The notes under the pieces were generated by a model. That model saw only the letters and a program-made list of their open reading frames with translations, was not told the origin of the DNA and ran no database searches. A DNA stretch of 64,000 nt from Marixanthomonas sp963974425 (GTDB taxonomy: Bacteria > Bacteroidota > Bacteroidia > Flavobacteriales > Flavobacteriaceae). The DNA is taken from NCBI RefSeq assembly GCF_963974425.1, contig NZ_CAXBCK010000005.1, positions 1 to 64,000 of the forward strand, read 5' to 3'. This document shows positions 27,253-35,569 of the stretch, piece after piece. Made by a program: the position numbers and the translations under genes. How positions within the stretch are numbered: position 1 is the first letter of the stretch; each line of letters begins with the position of its first letter.

Positions 27253-28473
27253 GTGAGGGTATTACATATTTTATATCAATCACTACCACAAGTCTCTGGA
27301 TCAAGTATTAGAAGTAGGGATATACTTTTCTCTCAAAAGTCTATAGGCATAGTTGTTTCAGCGATTACATCTCCTTTTCAGCACTCTATTTCAGGCGAAA
27401 AAGAAGATGTTATAGATGGTATTAGGTATATCCGCACTTCTAGAAAAAAGGTTTCTTCTATTTCTGATGAAAAAAAAAGTGTGTTTCATCAACTTGCAAA
27501 GTTATTTTCAATACTAACCTTTAGCTTTTCGCTTTACAAAACAGTAAAAAAGGAAAAACCTGACATACTTCATGCCCACGCCATGTTCTTTTGTGGTATT
27601 CCAACCTTGATAATTGGAAAGCTTACAGGACTGCCGGTTGTATATGAATTTAGATCGCTATGGATGTTTCAGAAAAAATTTGGCAAAAAAACGCGGTTGG
27701 AAACCACTATTGAAACCTTTTTGCTAAAAGCAGAAATCTTTACGCTTAAAAGAGCTGATCACGCTGTATTTTTAAATGAAAAATTAAAAGAATATTTTAT
27801 TTCACTAGGCCATTCATTTGCTAATAGTAGTATTGTTAATAATGCTGTAAACACACAATTAATTAAGGAAAAGAGAATACCCATTCCAGTTGAAAGAGAA
27901 ACTCCCGTATTTGGATATATTGGAACCCTTACAGCATATGAAGGAATAGAGTTTTTAATTGAAAGCTTTCAAGAGTTGGCAGATGAAGGTTTTTATAACA
28001 AACTTATTATTTACGGAACAGGGATTAGCGAGAAAAACATAGTTGAAACTATTAAAAAACGGCCAGATTTAAAAAATATACAATTTAAAGGAAGTATTCA
28101 TCCAAGTGAAGTAAATAAAGCTTTTTCAAAAATAGACGTTATTATAAATCCTAGGTTGAGTAATGATGTAACCAACGCAGTAACTCCTTTAAAGCCATTA
28201 GAAGCGATGGCGTACCATAAAATTGTGATTGGGAGCGATGTTGGTGGGATTTTAGAGTTATTGACTAACAATAAAAATGGTTTTATCTTTAAAGCGGAAG
28301 ATAAAAATAGTCTAAAAGAAACAATTATAAAAGTTGCTCATTTAAAAGAGAATGAGAAAAAAAATATAATTAATACAGCTTTAACGTATGTTGTTGAAAA
28401 CAAGAGTTGGATACATAATGCCCACCAATACGAGAATGCATATAGTAGTTTATTAGAAAATAATCAGGGATAG
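27253..28473 (+). CDS. glycosyltransferase family 4
   Basis: Retaining GT-B glycosyltransferase adding one sugar to the lipid-linked unit. The 406-residue protein starts MRVLHILYQSLPQVSGSSIR, with the acceptor-side loop. HAHAMFFCGIPTL and VVYEFRSLW lie in the N-terminal domain. The C-terminal donor-binding domain has FGYIGTLTAYEGIEFLIES and, near 310, NPRLSNDVTNAVTPLKPLEAMA, the E-x7-E-type region of GT4. The start is GTG at 27253. The WecG-type gene follows after 7 bp. The donor sugar cannot be read from sequence. Confidence 0.88.
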   Translation: MRVLHILYQSLPQVSGSSIRSRDILFSQKSIGIVVSAITSPFQHSISGEKEDVIDGIRYIRTSRKKVSSISDEKKSVFHQLAKLFSILTFSFSLYKTVKKEKPDILHAHAMFFCGIPTLIIGKLTGLPVVYEFRSLWMFQKKFGKKTRLETTIETFLLKAEIFTLKRADHAVFLNEKLKEYFISLGHSFANSSIVNNAVNTQLIKEKRIPIPVERETPVFGYIGTLTAYEGIEFLIESFQELADEGFYNKLIIYGTGISEKNIVETIKKRPDLKNIQFKGSIHPSEVNKAFSKIDVIINPRLSNDVTNAVTPLKPLEAMAYHKIVIGSDVGGILELLTNNKNGFIFKAEDKNSLKETIIKVAHLKENEKKNIINTALTYVVENKSWIHNAHQYENAYSSLLENNQG

Positions 28474-28480
28474 AAATACA

Positions 28481-29236
28481 ATGAGTAATCAAATACCAAA
28501 AATAAATATACTTAATACCGAGATTGTAGATCTGTCCATGGCAGAAACAATATCGCTTGTAAAAGAAACCATAGAAACCCATAAAAGTATAAATCTTACC
28601 GATATTAACGCTGGGAAGATAATCCAAATTAAAGGCGACCCCAACATGCAAAAATACGTCGCCGATAGCGATGTGATACAAGCAGATGGGCAGGCTATTA
28701 TTTGGGCCTCCAATTTTTTAAATAAACCTTTAAAAGAACGTGTTGCTGGGATAGATTTAGTTCATAACTTGGCTGAAATGGCTCATAAAAATGGATTTAA
28801 AATCTTTTTATTTGGAGCAAAAGAAGAAGTTGTAAAAAAGGTTAAAGAAAAGTTTTCAAATGAATTTAATTCAACATTAATTGCTGGTTACAGAAATGGG
28901 TATTTTAAACTAGAAGATGAACCAGAAATCGCAGAACAAATATCTAAAAGCGGTGCCAATATCCTTTTTGTTGGCATAACCTCTCCCATTCAAGAGCGAT
29001 TTTTATATCAAAATAAAGAAATTTTAAAAGGTGTAAATTTTAAAATGGGTGTAGGTGGCAGTTTCGATGTCATTTCCGGAAAAACAAAACGGGCTCCTCA
29101 ATGGATGCAAAAATCTGGTTTAGAGTGGTTTTACCGATTTTTACAAGAACCCAAACGAATGTGGAAAAGGTATTTAGTAGGAAATACTAAGTTTATAATG
29201 CTGGTGTTTAGAGAAAAGTTTTTCAGTAATAAATAG
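28481..29236 (+). CDS. WecG/TagA/CpsF family glycosyltransferase
   Basis: Inverting GT26 enzyme. WecG moves ManNAcA and TagA moves ManNAc to a GlcNAc-lipid acceptor. The 251 residues contain INLTDINAGKIIQI, the core VIQADGQAIIWASNFL with the conserved Asp, RVAGIDLVHNLAEMA, FLFGAKEEVV, ILFVGITSPIQERFL and the C-terminal KMGVGGSFDVISGKTKRAP signature. The C-terminal tail is basic and amphipathic (EWFYRFLQEPKRMWKRYLVG), typical of membrane association. With wecB and wecC nearby, ManNAcA or ManNAc is the likely donor. It is 7 bp after the GT4 gene. Confidence 0.88.
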   Translation: MSNQIPKINILNTEIVDLSMAETISLVKETIETHKSINLTDINAGKIIQIKGDPNMQKYVADSDVIQADGQAIIWASNFLNKPLKERVAGIDLVHNLAEMAHKNGFKIFLFGAKEEVVKKVKEKFSNEFNSTLIAGYRNGYFKLEDEPEIAEQISKSGANILFVGITSPIQERFLYQNKEILKGVNFKMGVGGSFDVISGKTKRAPQWMQKSGLEWFYRFLQEPKRMWKRYLVGNTKFIMLVFREKFFSNK

Positions 29237-29284
29237 ACCCGGTCTGACAGAGCCGAAAGACTCCATAGTCACGCCAAGGATACT

Positions 29285-29304
29285 CCATAGATAAGCCATA
29301 GATA
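29285..29304. repeat. short direct repeat in a 268-bp gap
   Basis: Two copies of CCATAGATA at 29285-29293 and 29296-29304, with a further CTCCATAG at 29261-29268. An 8-bp inverted repeat (AATTTGTG at 29404-29411, CACAAATT at 29425-29432) lies further on. These are all I see in 29237-29504 apart from a promoter element. Confidence 0.4.
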
Positions 29305-29454
29305 GTTCATTGATTTGTAAGAATCCATTTATTTTTCTTACAAAAAAATTGTAGGTGTTTTATTAAACTGAGGTAAGAATTAGTTATTTTGTAAGTGCGA
29401 GTGAATTTGTGACCCCATTGAGGACACAAATTAGTATCGAGAACAGGGTTATTG

Positions 29455-29462
29455 TATTTTTG
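29455..29462 (+). promoter_or_regulatory. -7 promoter element before the fourth Wzy-like gene
   Basis: TATTTTTG, an exact TAnnTTTG match, 42 bases before the ATG at 29505. It suggests that the second half of the polysaccharide locus has its own promoter. Confidence 0.4.
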
Positions 29463-29504
29463 TTTTTTATCTTTCGTCTTTTAATTTGAATAGTTTATAG
29501 GTAT

Positions 29505-30710
29505 ATGAAAATTCTACTTTCTGCAATTTATCCGTACATATATTTATTGCTATTTGTAACTATTCCTTTTGAAGATTATGTACGGGCATTGCCCAATATC
29601 TTGTTAGGTATTTTGGTTATTGTATTTCCTATTATAGTTAAAAAAGAAGATTTCAAAAAAATTGACCGTTCCCTTATTCTTGTTTTACTTCTCTTTTTTG
29701 GTTATTTAATGGTAAATGCTTTTTTATCAGGAACGTTGGGAGAAGATTTTAGCATCATAAAAAAAGTACTAATTGCGGTCGGGTTAGTTTTACTTTACAT
29801 CCCTGTAAATGATTTTGATAAAATAAAAAAAGCAATCATCTTTTCCTCGATGGCCGCTATTATTTTTTCGGTAATCAATATTATAATATTAACAAATACA
29901 TTAAATGATTTTCATTTTGGTAACTCGCCGATGATTATCGAAGCATTATTGGTAGATAGGCTATACTTAGGCCTTTTAGCCGTTTTGAGTATCTTGGTGT
30001 CGTATAGCTTAATGCGACCTAAATTCCACCCTAAAAACAGGTACTATTTGGCTAATATCATTATCAACATGCTGTTCGTGTTCTTAATAGGTACAAAAGT
30101 CGCCTTATTATTGTTGGTTTTCTTGCTTTTACTACGCCAACTGTACGGTACAAAAAAGCAGGTTCGTATTCCAATTCTAGTGCTTTTTGTAGCAATTTTA
30201 GGAACTCTTTTTTATGTTGGGTTCACCCATAAAGATGATAAAGAACCATCCATGTTGACCAGTTTAGTAACTAATACAATGACTTGGGAGCTCCGCTCAG
30301 AAACTTGGGAATGTGGGTGGAAAATAGCCAAAAAAGAAGGGGTTAACTTGACAGGAATTGGCTTTTATAATGCCAAAGATCAGTTAATTCTTTGTTATGA
30401 AAATATAGTAAACTCGGAAAAAAGACAAAATTTTACAACCAAAAGATATAATACACACAACCAATTTTTAGATTTTTATATTAGTGCTGGATTAATTGGG
30501 GTTTTATTGTTCAGTGCTCTCATAATTGCTCTTTTTATAAAAAATAGAAATAATTATTTCCCCATTGCTTCATTACTTTCGTTGGTAGCCTATTGTATGT
30601 TTGAAAACGTGTTTCATAGACAAATTGGAGCGTATTATATTGGGTTTATACTTATTGTGTTGTTGTCCAATAAAATGGTTGCGCAAAACAAAACCATAAA
30701 TGAGGGTTAA
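29505..30710 (+). CDS. O-antigen ligase/polymerase family membrane protein (fourth of four)
   Basis: Polytopic protein of 401 residues with about 11-12 hydrophobic segments. The large loop (about 255-320) carries MTWELRSETWECGWKIAKK, NLTGIGFYNAKDQL and then the hallmark RYNTHNQFLDFYISAGLIG of the Wzy_C family. It is related in this motif to the ligase-like gene at 25.9-27.2 kb but is otherwise different in sequence. Its separate promoter and position before ugd suggest it belongs to a distinct glycan module. Whether it polymerises or ligates cannot be decided from sequence. Confidence 0.8.
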   Translation: MKILLSAIYPYIYLLLFVTIPFEDYVRALPNILLGILVIVFPIIVKKEDFKKIDRSLILVLLLFFGYLMVNAFLSGTLGEDFSIIKKVLIAVGLVLLYIPVNDFDKIKKAIIFSSMAAIIFSVINIIILTNTLNDFHFGNSPMIIEALLVDRLYLGLLAVLSILVSYSLMRPKFHPKNRYYLANIIINMLFVFLIGTKVALLLLVFLLLLRQLYGTKKQVRIPILVLFVAILGTLFYVGFTHKDDKEPSMLTSLVTNTMTWELRSETWECGWKIAKKEGVNLTGIGFYNAKDQLILCYENIVNSEKRQNFTTKRYNTHNQFLDFYISAGLIGVLLFSALIIALFIKNRNNYFPIASLLSLVAYCMFENVFHRQIGAYYIGFILIVLLSNKMVAQNKTINEG

Positions 30711-30725
30711 AATGCTAGTAAATCG

Positions 30726-30733
30726 TATTTTTG
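30726..30733 (+). promoter_or_regulatory. -7 promoter element of ugd
   Basis: TATTTTTG, an exact TAnnTTTG match, 26 bases before the ugd ATG. A TTAA about 16 bases further upstream is a weak -33 candidate. Confidence 0.5.
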
Positions 30734-30759
30734 CACTCTTAAAATTAAGACATTAAATT

Positions 30760-32061
30760 ATGAAAATAACAGTTGTAGGAACTGGGTATGTAGGTCTCGT
30801 TACAGGAACTTGCCTCGCCGAAACTGGAAATGAAGTAGTTTGTGTAGACATTGACAAAGAAAAGGTCGATACTATGCGTAATGGTACAGTCCCTATTTAC
30901 GAACCACATCTTGATGTGCTTTTTGAACGTAATATAGAAGCAAATCGTCTTCAATTTACAACTTCCCTAGACGAAGGGTTAGAACACGGCCAGATCGTAT
31001 TTTTAGCATTACCCACCCCCGAAGATGAAGACGGATCTGCCGATCTTTCCTATGTTTTGAATGTTGCTGAAGAAATAGGGCAGAAAATAAAAACCTATAA
31101 AGTAATTGTCGATAAAAGCACGGTGCCTGTTGGAACAGCTGAAAAAGTAAAAGCGGTAATTGCCGAAAATGCTAGCTGCGATTTTGATGTAGTTTCAAAC
31201 CCTGAATTTTTAAGAGAAGGTTTTGCGGTAGATGACTTTTTAAAGCCTGAACGGATCGTAATTGGATCCAGTAGTGAAAAAGCAACTCAGTTAATGCAAA
31301 AACTATATGCTCCATTTGTGCGTTCTGGAAACCCCATTATTGTAATGGACGAAAAGTCTGCCGAACTAACCAAATATGCAGCTAATTCATTTTTGGCAAC
31401 CAAAATTACATTTATGAACGAAATAGCTAACTATTGCGAAAAAGTGGGAGCTGATGTTGATAAAGTACGCGCAGGGATGGGTACCGACTCCCGTATTGGC
31501 AAACGTTTTTTATTCCCGGGTATTGGCTATGGTGGGTCTTGTTTCCCAAAAGATGTGAAAGCACTTCAGAAAGCTGGAAAGAATGAAAACTATGACTTTA
31601 AGATTTTGAATTCGGTTATTGAAGTAAATAAAAACCAAAAAACAATTCTGCTTCCAAAAATTGAAGATTATTTCAAAGGTGATTTACAAGGAAAGCAAAT
31701 CGCTATTTGGGGCTTAGCATTCAAACCCGAAACAGATGATGTTCGCGAAGCACCAGCCATCGATATGATGAATGGACTGCTTGGAAAAGGCGCCAAGCTA
31801 ACTGTTTTTGATCCTGAAGCAATGCCAAACATTCAAAAACAATTTGGAGATAAACTAAACTATGCAGATTCGATGTACGAAGCTTTAGAAGGAGCCGAAA
31901 TATTATTAATTTGCACCGAATGGAGTATTTTCAGAACGCCAGATTTCAGTAGAATAAAGCATGAGTTGAAGAACCCAACCATTTTTGATGGAAGAAACCT
32001 TTACAATGTTGATGATCTAAAGAAAGAAGGGTTTAAATATATTTCAATAGGAAGAAATTAA
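30760..32061 (+). CDS. ugd: UDP-glucose 6-dehydrogenase
   Basis: Oxidises UDP-glucose to UDP-glucuronate with two NAD. The 433-residue protein opens with ITVVGTGYVGLVTGTCLAE and shows KSTVPVGTAEKV, VVSNPEFLREGFAVDDF, the KYAANSFLATKITFMNEIAN helix, the catalytic cysteine in GYGGSCFPKDVKAL, and GLAFKPETDDVREAPA. It is paralogous to wecC but clearly the UDP-glucose type. The next gene, 3 bp downstream, decarboxylates its product, so UDP-xylose is the likely endpoint. Confidence 0.95.
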   Translation: MKITVVGTGYVGLVTGTCLAETGNEVVCVDIDKEKVDTMRNGTVPIYEPHLDVLFERNIEANRLQFTTSLDEGLEHGQIVFLALPTPEDEDGSADLSYVLNVAEEIGQKIKTYKVIVDKSTVPVGTAEKVKAVIAENASCDFDVVSNPEFLREGFAVDDFLKPERIVIGSSSEKATQLMQKLYAPFVRSGNPIIVMDEKSAELTKYAANSFLATKITFMNEIANYCEKVGADVDKVRAGMGTDSRIGKRFLFPGIGYGGSCFPKDVKALQKAGKNENYDFKILNSVIEVNKNQKTILLPKIEDYFKGDLQGKQIAIWGLAFKPETDDVREAPAIDMMNGLLGKGAKLTVFDPEAMPNIQKQFGDKLNYADSMYEALEGAEILLICTEWSIFRTPDFSRIKHELKNPTIFDGRNLYNVDDLKKEGFKYISIGRN

Positions 32062-32064
32062 AAA

Positions 32065-33054
32065 ATGAAAAAAAAGATATTAATTACCGGTGCCGCAGGT
32101 TTTTTGGGCTCTCATCTATGCGATCGATTTATTGCAGAAGGATTTGAAGTAATAGGCATGGACAATCTCATTACTGGTGATTTAAAAAATATTGAACATC
32201 TTTTTCAAAATAAAAACTTTCATTTTTATCACCATGATGTTACTAAGTTTGTACACGTTCCGGGAAAAATAGATTACATTTTACATTTTGCGTCTCCGGC
32301 TAGTCCAATAGATTATTTAAAAATTCCAATTCAAACTTTAAAAGTGGGATCATTGGGTACACATAACCTACTTGGTTTAGCTAAAGAAAAAAATGCCCGC
32401 ATTTTAATAGCCTCCACTTCCGAAGTATATGGCGATCCGTTAGTACACCCTCAAAATGAGGAATACTACGGTAATGTAAATACCATTGGCCCTAGGGGTG
32501 TTTATGATGAAGCAAAACGCTTTCAGGAATCCATTACCATGGCGTATCATCGGTTTCATGGTCTAGAAACTAGAATTGCCCGCATTTTTAATACCTACGG
32601 TCCCAGAATGAGATTAAACGATGGTCGTGTTATTCCAGCATTTTTAGGGCAAGCGCTGCGCGGTGAAGATTTAACTGTATTTGGTGATGGTTCGCAAACT
32701 CGTTCTTTTTGTTATGTTGATGATCAGGTAGAAGGGCTTTTTAAATTATTAATGAGTGATTATTCGTTGCCCGTTAATATTGGTAACCCGCATGAAATAA
32801 GTATTTTAGACTTTGCCGAAGAAATTATAAAATTGACCGGAACCCAACAGAAAATTGTGTTCAAATCCTTGCCAAAAGATGATCCAATGCAACGGCAACC
32901 AGATATTACAAAAGCAAAAGACATATTGGGTTGGGAACCCAAAATATCTAGAGAAGAAGGACTTAAAACCACCTATGAATATTTTAAGGAGTTTTCAAAA
33001 GAAGAATTGTTGAAAAGTGAACATAAAGATTTTTCAGAACACATTAGAAAATAA
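32065..33054 (+). CDS. UDP-glucuronate decarboxylase (UDP-xylose synthase)
   Basis: SDR enzyme converting UDP-glucuronate to UDP-xylose. The 329 residues contain ILITGAAGFLGSHLCDRFI, the UXS-specific NLITGDLKNIEHL, HFASPASPIDYLKIPIQTL, STSEVYGDP, the catalytic YDEAKRFQES and RIFNTYGPRMRLNDGRVI, which together separate UXS from other epimerases. It is 3 bp after ugd and overlaps the phosphotransferase start by 1 bp. The short C-terminal tail (FSKEELLKSEHKDF) is unassigned. Confidence 0.92.
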   Translation: MKKKILITGAAGFLGSHLCDRFIAEGFEVIGMDNLITGDLKNIEHLFQNKNFHFYHHDVTKFVHVPGKIDYILHFASPASPIDYLKIPIQTLKVGSLGTHNLLGLAKEKNARILIASTSEVYGDPLVHPQNEEYYGNVNTIGPRGVYDEAKRFQESITMAYHRFHGLETRIARIFNTYGPRMRLNDGRVIPAFLGQALRGEDLTVFGDGSQTRSFCYVDDQVEGLFKLLMSDYSLPVNIGNPHEISILDFAEEIIKLTGTQQKIVFKSLPKDDPMQRQPDITKAKDILGWEPKISREEGLKTTYEYFKEFSKEELLKSEHKDFSEHIRK

Positions 33055-34412
33055 TGATGATTTTTAAAAGTGGAAGATATTCGGGCTATTTAAGGCCAAT
33101 AACCTATGTGATTGATCTGTTGATCATTCATCTATGGGCGTTTTATTTCTTTTCTGAAACTTATGATATCATTAACTTTATTGCGTTTGTAACTATGGGG
33201 TGGATCATCCTTTCGTTAAAGTCTAGTTTTTACGAAATATATCGCTTCACTCATGTTTCGAAAATTATGTCACTGATAGGGAAACAGCTCATCGTTTTCT
33301 TCTTGATTGTGTTTGCTTATTTTGGTATTTTCAACACCGAAAATAAAAGTGCTGTTGCCGTGGTAAATTATGTGCTTTTGGTGATGGCATGTATAACAGT
33401 TGTAAAATTTACAATTTATTTTTTACTTAAAAGGTATAGATTGTTAACCGGTGGAAACAGAAGGAAAGTAGTAATCATAGGTTTGAATAAAAAGACTGAT
33501 CAGTTACGTAAATTTTTTTCAGACAACCCGGAGTATGGGTATCACCTTGATAAAACATTCAATCTAAAAGGACCGCAAAAAACAACAGTTGAAGATTGCA
33601 TTGAATATATTAACGAAAATAATATTGACGAAATATATTCTTCAGTAGCCGAAGTGAATAATACAGATCTTATTCAGTTAATTGATTATGTAGATAATAA
33701 TCTTAAAACACTGAAGTTTTTACCTGATAATAAAGAAATATATAGTAAAAAACTAGATTTTAGTTATTATGGAGTCTTGCCCATTTTATCCCTGCGTAAA
33801 ATACCTATGGACGAGCCCTTTAACCAATTTATAAAAAGAAGTTTCGATATTATTTTATCTCTACTTGTAATAGTTGGTGTTCTTTCTTGGTTAACACCTA
33901 TATTAGCTATACTCATAAAACTAGAATCAAAAGGTCCTGTCTTTTTCAAACAAAAAAGAAATGGGCTAGATTACAAAGAATTTTTCTGTTATAAGTTTAG
34001 GTCTATGAAACCCAATCCAATGGCAAACCTGCATCAAATAAGTAAAGGTGATGCAAGAGTAACCAGTGTTGGTAGGATTATTCGTAAAACTAGTATAGAC
34101 GAACTTCCTCAATTTATAAACGTATTAAAAGGCGATATGTCCGTTGCAGGTCCAAGACCGCACATGGTAAGCCATACGCATATGTATGCTGGGAGGATTG
34201 ATAAGTTTATGGTACGCCATTTTATTAAACCTGGTATTACAGGTTTAGCTCAGGTAAGTGGTTACCGGGGGGAAGTAGAAACCGAAAATGATATCATTAA
34301 CCGTGTTAAGTACGATATTTTCTATCTAGAGAACTGGTCATTGTTTTTAGATATTAAAATTGTATTCCAGACTATCTACAACGCCATTAAAGGAGATAAA
34401 AAAGCATATTAA
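33054..34412 (+). CDS. undecaprenyl-phosphate sugar phosphotransferase (WcaJ-like)
   Basis: Starts glycan assembly by moving a sugar-1-phosphate to undecaprenyl phosphate. The 452-residue protein has the polytopic family layout: four N-terminal membrane helices (to about 130), a Rossmann-like CoA-binding-type region (about 140-245), and the catalytic PglC-like domain from about 260, with a re-entrant helix. The latter has KSLFIKRSFDIIL-type start (FIKRSFDIILSLLVI), GPVFFKQKRNGLDYKEF, YKFRSMK, RKTSIDELPQFINVLKGDMS and GPRPHM, the hallmark motifs. Glucose is the common substrate. It overlaps the UXS gene by 1 bp. Confidence 0.92.
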   Translation: MMIFKSGRYSGYLRPITYVIDLLIIHLWAFYFFSETYDIINFIAFVTMGWIILSLKSSFYEIYRFTHVSKIMSLIGKQLIVFFLIVFAYFGIFNTENKSAVAVVNYVLLVMACITVVKFTIYFLLKRYRLLTGGNRRKVVIIGLNKKTDQLRKFFSDNPEYGYHLDKTFNLKGPQKTTVEDCIEYINENNIDEIYSSVAEVNNTDLIQLIDYVDNNLKTLKFLPDNKEIYSKKLDFSYYGVLPILSLRKIPMDEPFNQFIKRSFDIILSLLVIVGVLSWLTPILAILIKLESKGPVFFKQKRNGLDYKEFFCYKFRSMKPNPMANLHQISKGDARVTSVGRIIRKTSIDELPQFINVLKGDMSVAGPRPHMVSHTHMYAGRIDKFMVRHFIKPGITGLAQVSGYRGEVETENDIINRVKYDIFYLENWSLFLDIKIVFQTIYNAIKGDKKAY

Positions 34413-35569
34413 AGTTCGCTTACTGCTTTTGTAAGCTTATCAAACTGTTTCTGAAAATTAAATGCGTCAATTGCTTTTTCTTGTACCTTTTCTTTACCAA
34501 AACGCTCTAATTCTAGTATAGATAATTCAGAAATAAATTTCTGAAAAGCATTAAAATCTGAAACGGGTATGTTCCAACCTAGTCTGTGGGTTTCTACCAA
34601 GGTCCCTCCTTCACCACCAGCAAAATAAGCTACAGGAAGTCCCAACCGGGTATATTCAAATAATTTTGAAGGCACCGAGCCATAAATCCTATTGGTAAGT
34701 GGTATAAAAGCTATATCATATTGCTGCAGTGTTTTATGCAGTTCGGCTCTTTCTATTTCACCGTGATAACAAATGTTCTTTTTGTTGATTTTTGAAATTA
34801 TCTCTTCCTCTGGTCCGGCACCATACATATGGAGCTCAACAAATTTGGGTAGTTCTATTTTTTTACAAACTTCAGCCAATCCTTGTGCTACACCTAATAG
34901 ACCTGCATAAACGAGTGTAATAGGTTTTTCAACAGAGGTTTCAGTAATAGCGGGAGGGTTGAAGTCCGGGATATTTCGGTATAAAAAAAGAGGAGTATTA
35001 CATTTTGTATTTACGTGCGTAAGAATTTCTTCAGATTGTCCAATAATCAAATGGGATTTTTTGTAGCAAAACCGCTCCATCCATTCCAAAATGGTATAAT
35101 ACAACCCTTTTTTCAATAAACCCATTTCCAAACCTGCCAAAGGCCAAAGATCTGAAACATTTAAAATTCGTTTTTTACCGAACAACCATGACCAAAAAAC
35201 AGCGGTAAACCCAACAAAAACAGGAGAGTATTGTATAAATACTTTTTTCGGACTTCTTTTAAACAGAAAAAATAAAGTAAGGCTCACCGAAAAGGAAATC
35301 ATAGAAAGCAAGCGTACAAATTTGTTTTCCGAGTTGCTGGGCCACAACCACAATCGGTGAATGGTCCCCACGGTTTCTGAATCTTTTTTATAAACACTAC
35401 CTTCAAAACCTTTAAAAATAGCTCCTTTAGGATAATTGGGCATTGGGCAGACCACATGGACATTATAGTTGGCTTTTGTTAAGTTACTAGCCAAGGTATG
35501 CATTCGGTTGGGAGCTGCTCCTTTTTCAGGCGGAAAGTAATTGGTAATTAATAGAATATCACGGCTCAT
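34409..35569 (-). CDS. glycosyltransferase family 4 (WbuB-like)
   Basis: GT-B glycosyltransferase of 386 residues. N-terminal motifs are LLITNYFPPEKGAAPNRMHT and VVCPMPNYPKGAIFKGFEG, typical of WbuB-type GT4 enzymes. NVSDLWPLAGLEMGLL follows near 140. The donor-binding domain contains LVYAGLLGVAQGLAEV, YGAGPEEEI and SVPSKLFEYTRLGLPVAYF, where the glutamate is conserved. It is transcribed against the phosphotransferase gene and shares 4 bp with its end, leaving no room for a terminator between them. It overlaps the CapK-like gene by 11 bp. Confidence 0.9.
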   Translation of the reverse strand: MSRDILLITNYFPPEKGAAPNRMHTLASNLTKANYNVHVVCPMPNYPKGAIFKGFEGSVYKKDSETVGTIHRLWLWPSNSENKFVRLLSMISFSVSLTLFFLFKRSPKKVFIQYSPVFVGFTAVFWSWLFGKKRILNVSDLWPLAGLEMGLLKKGLYYTILEWMERFCYKKSHLIIGQSEEILTHVNTKCNTPLFLYRNIPDFNPPAITETSVEKPITLVYAGLLGVAQGLAEVCKKIELPKFVELHMYGAGPEEEIISKINKKNICYHGEIERAELHKTLQQYDIAFIPLTNRIYGSVPSKLFEYTRLGLPVAYFAGGEGGTLVETHRLGWNIPVSDFNAFQKFISELSILELERFGKEKVQEKAIDAFNFQKQFDKLTKAVSEL

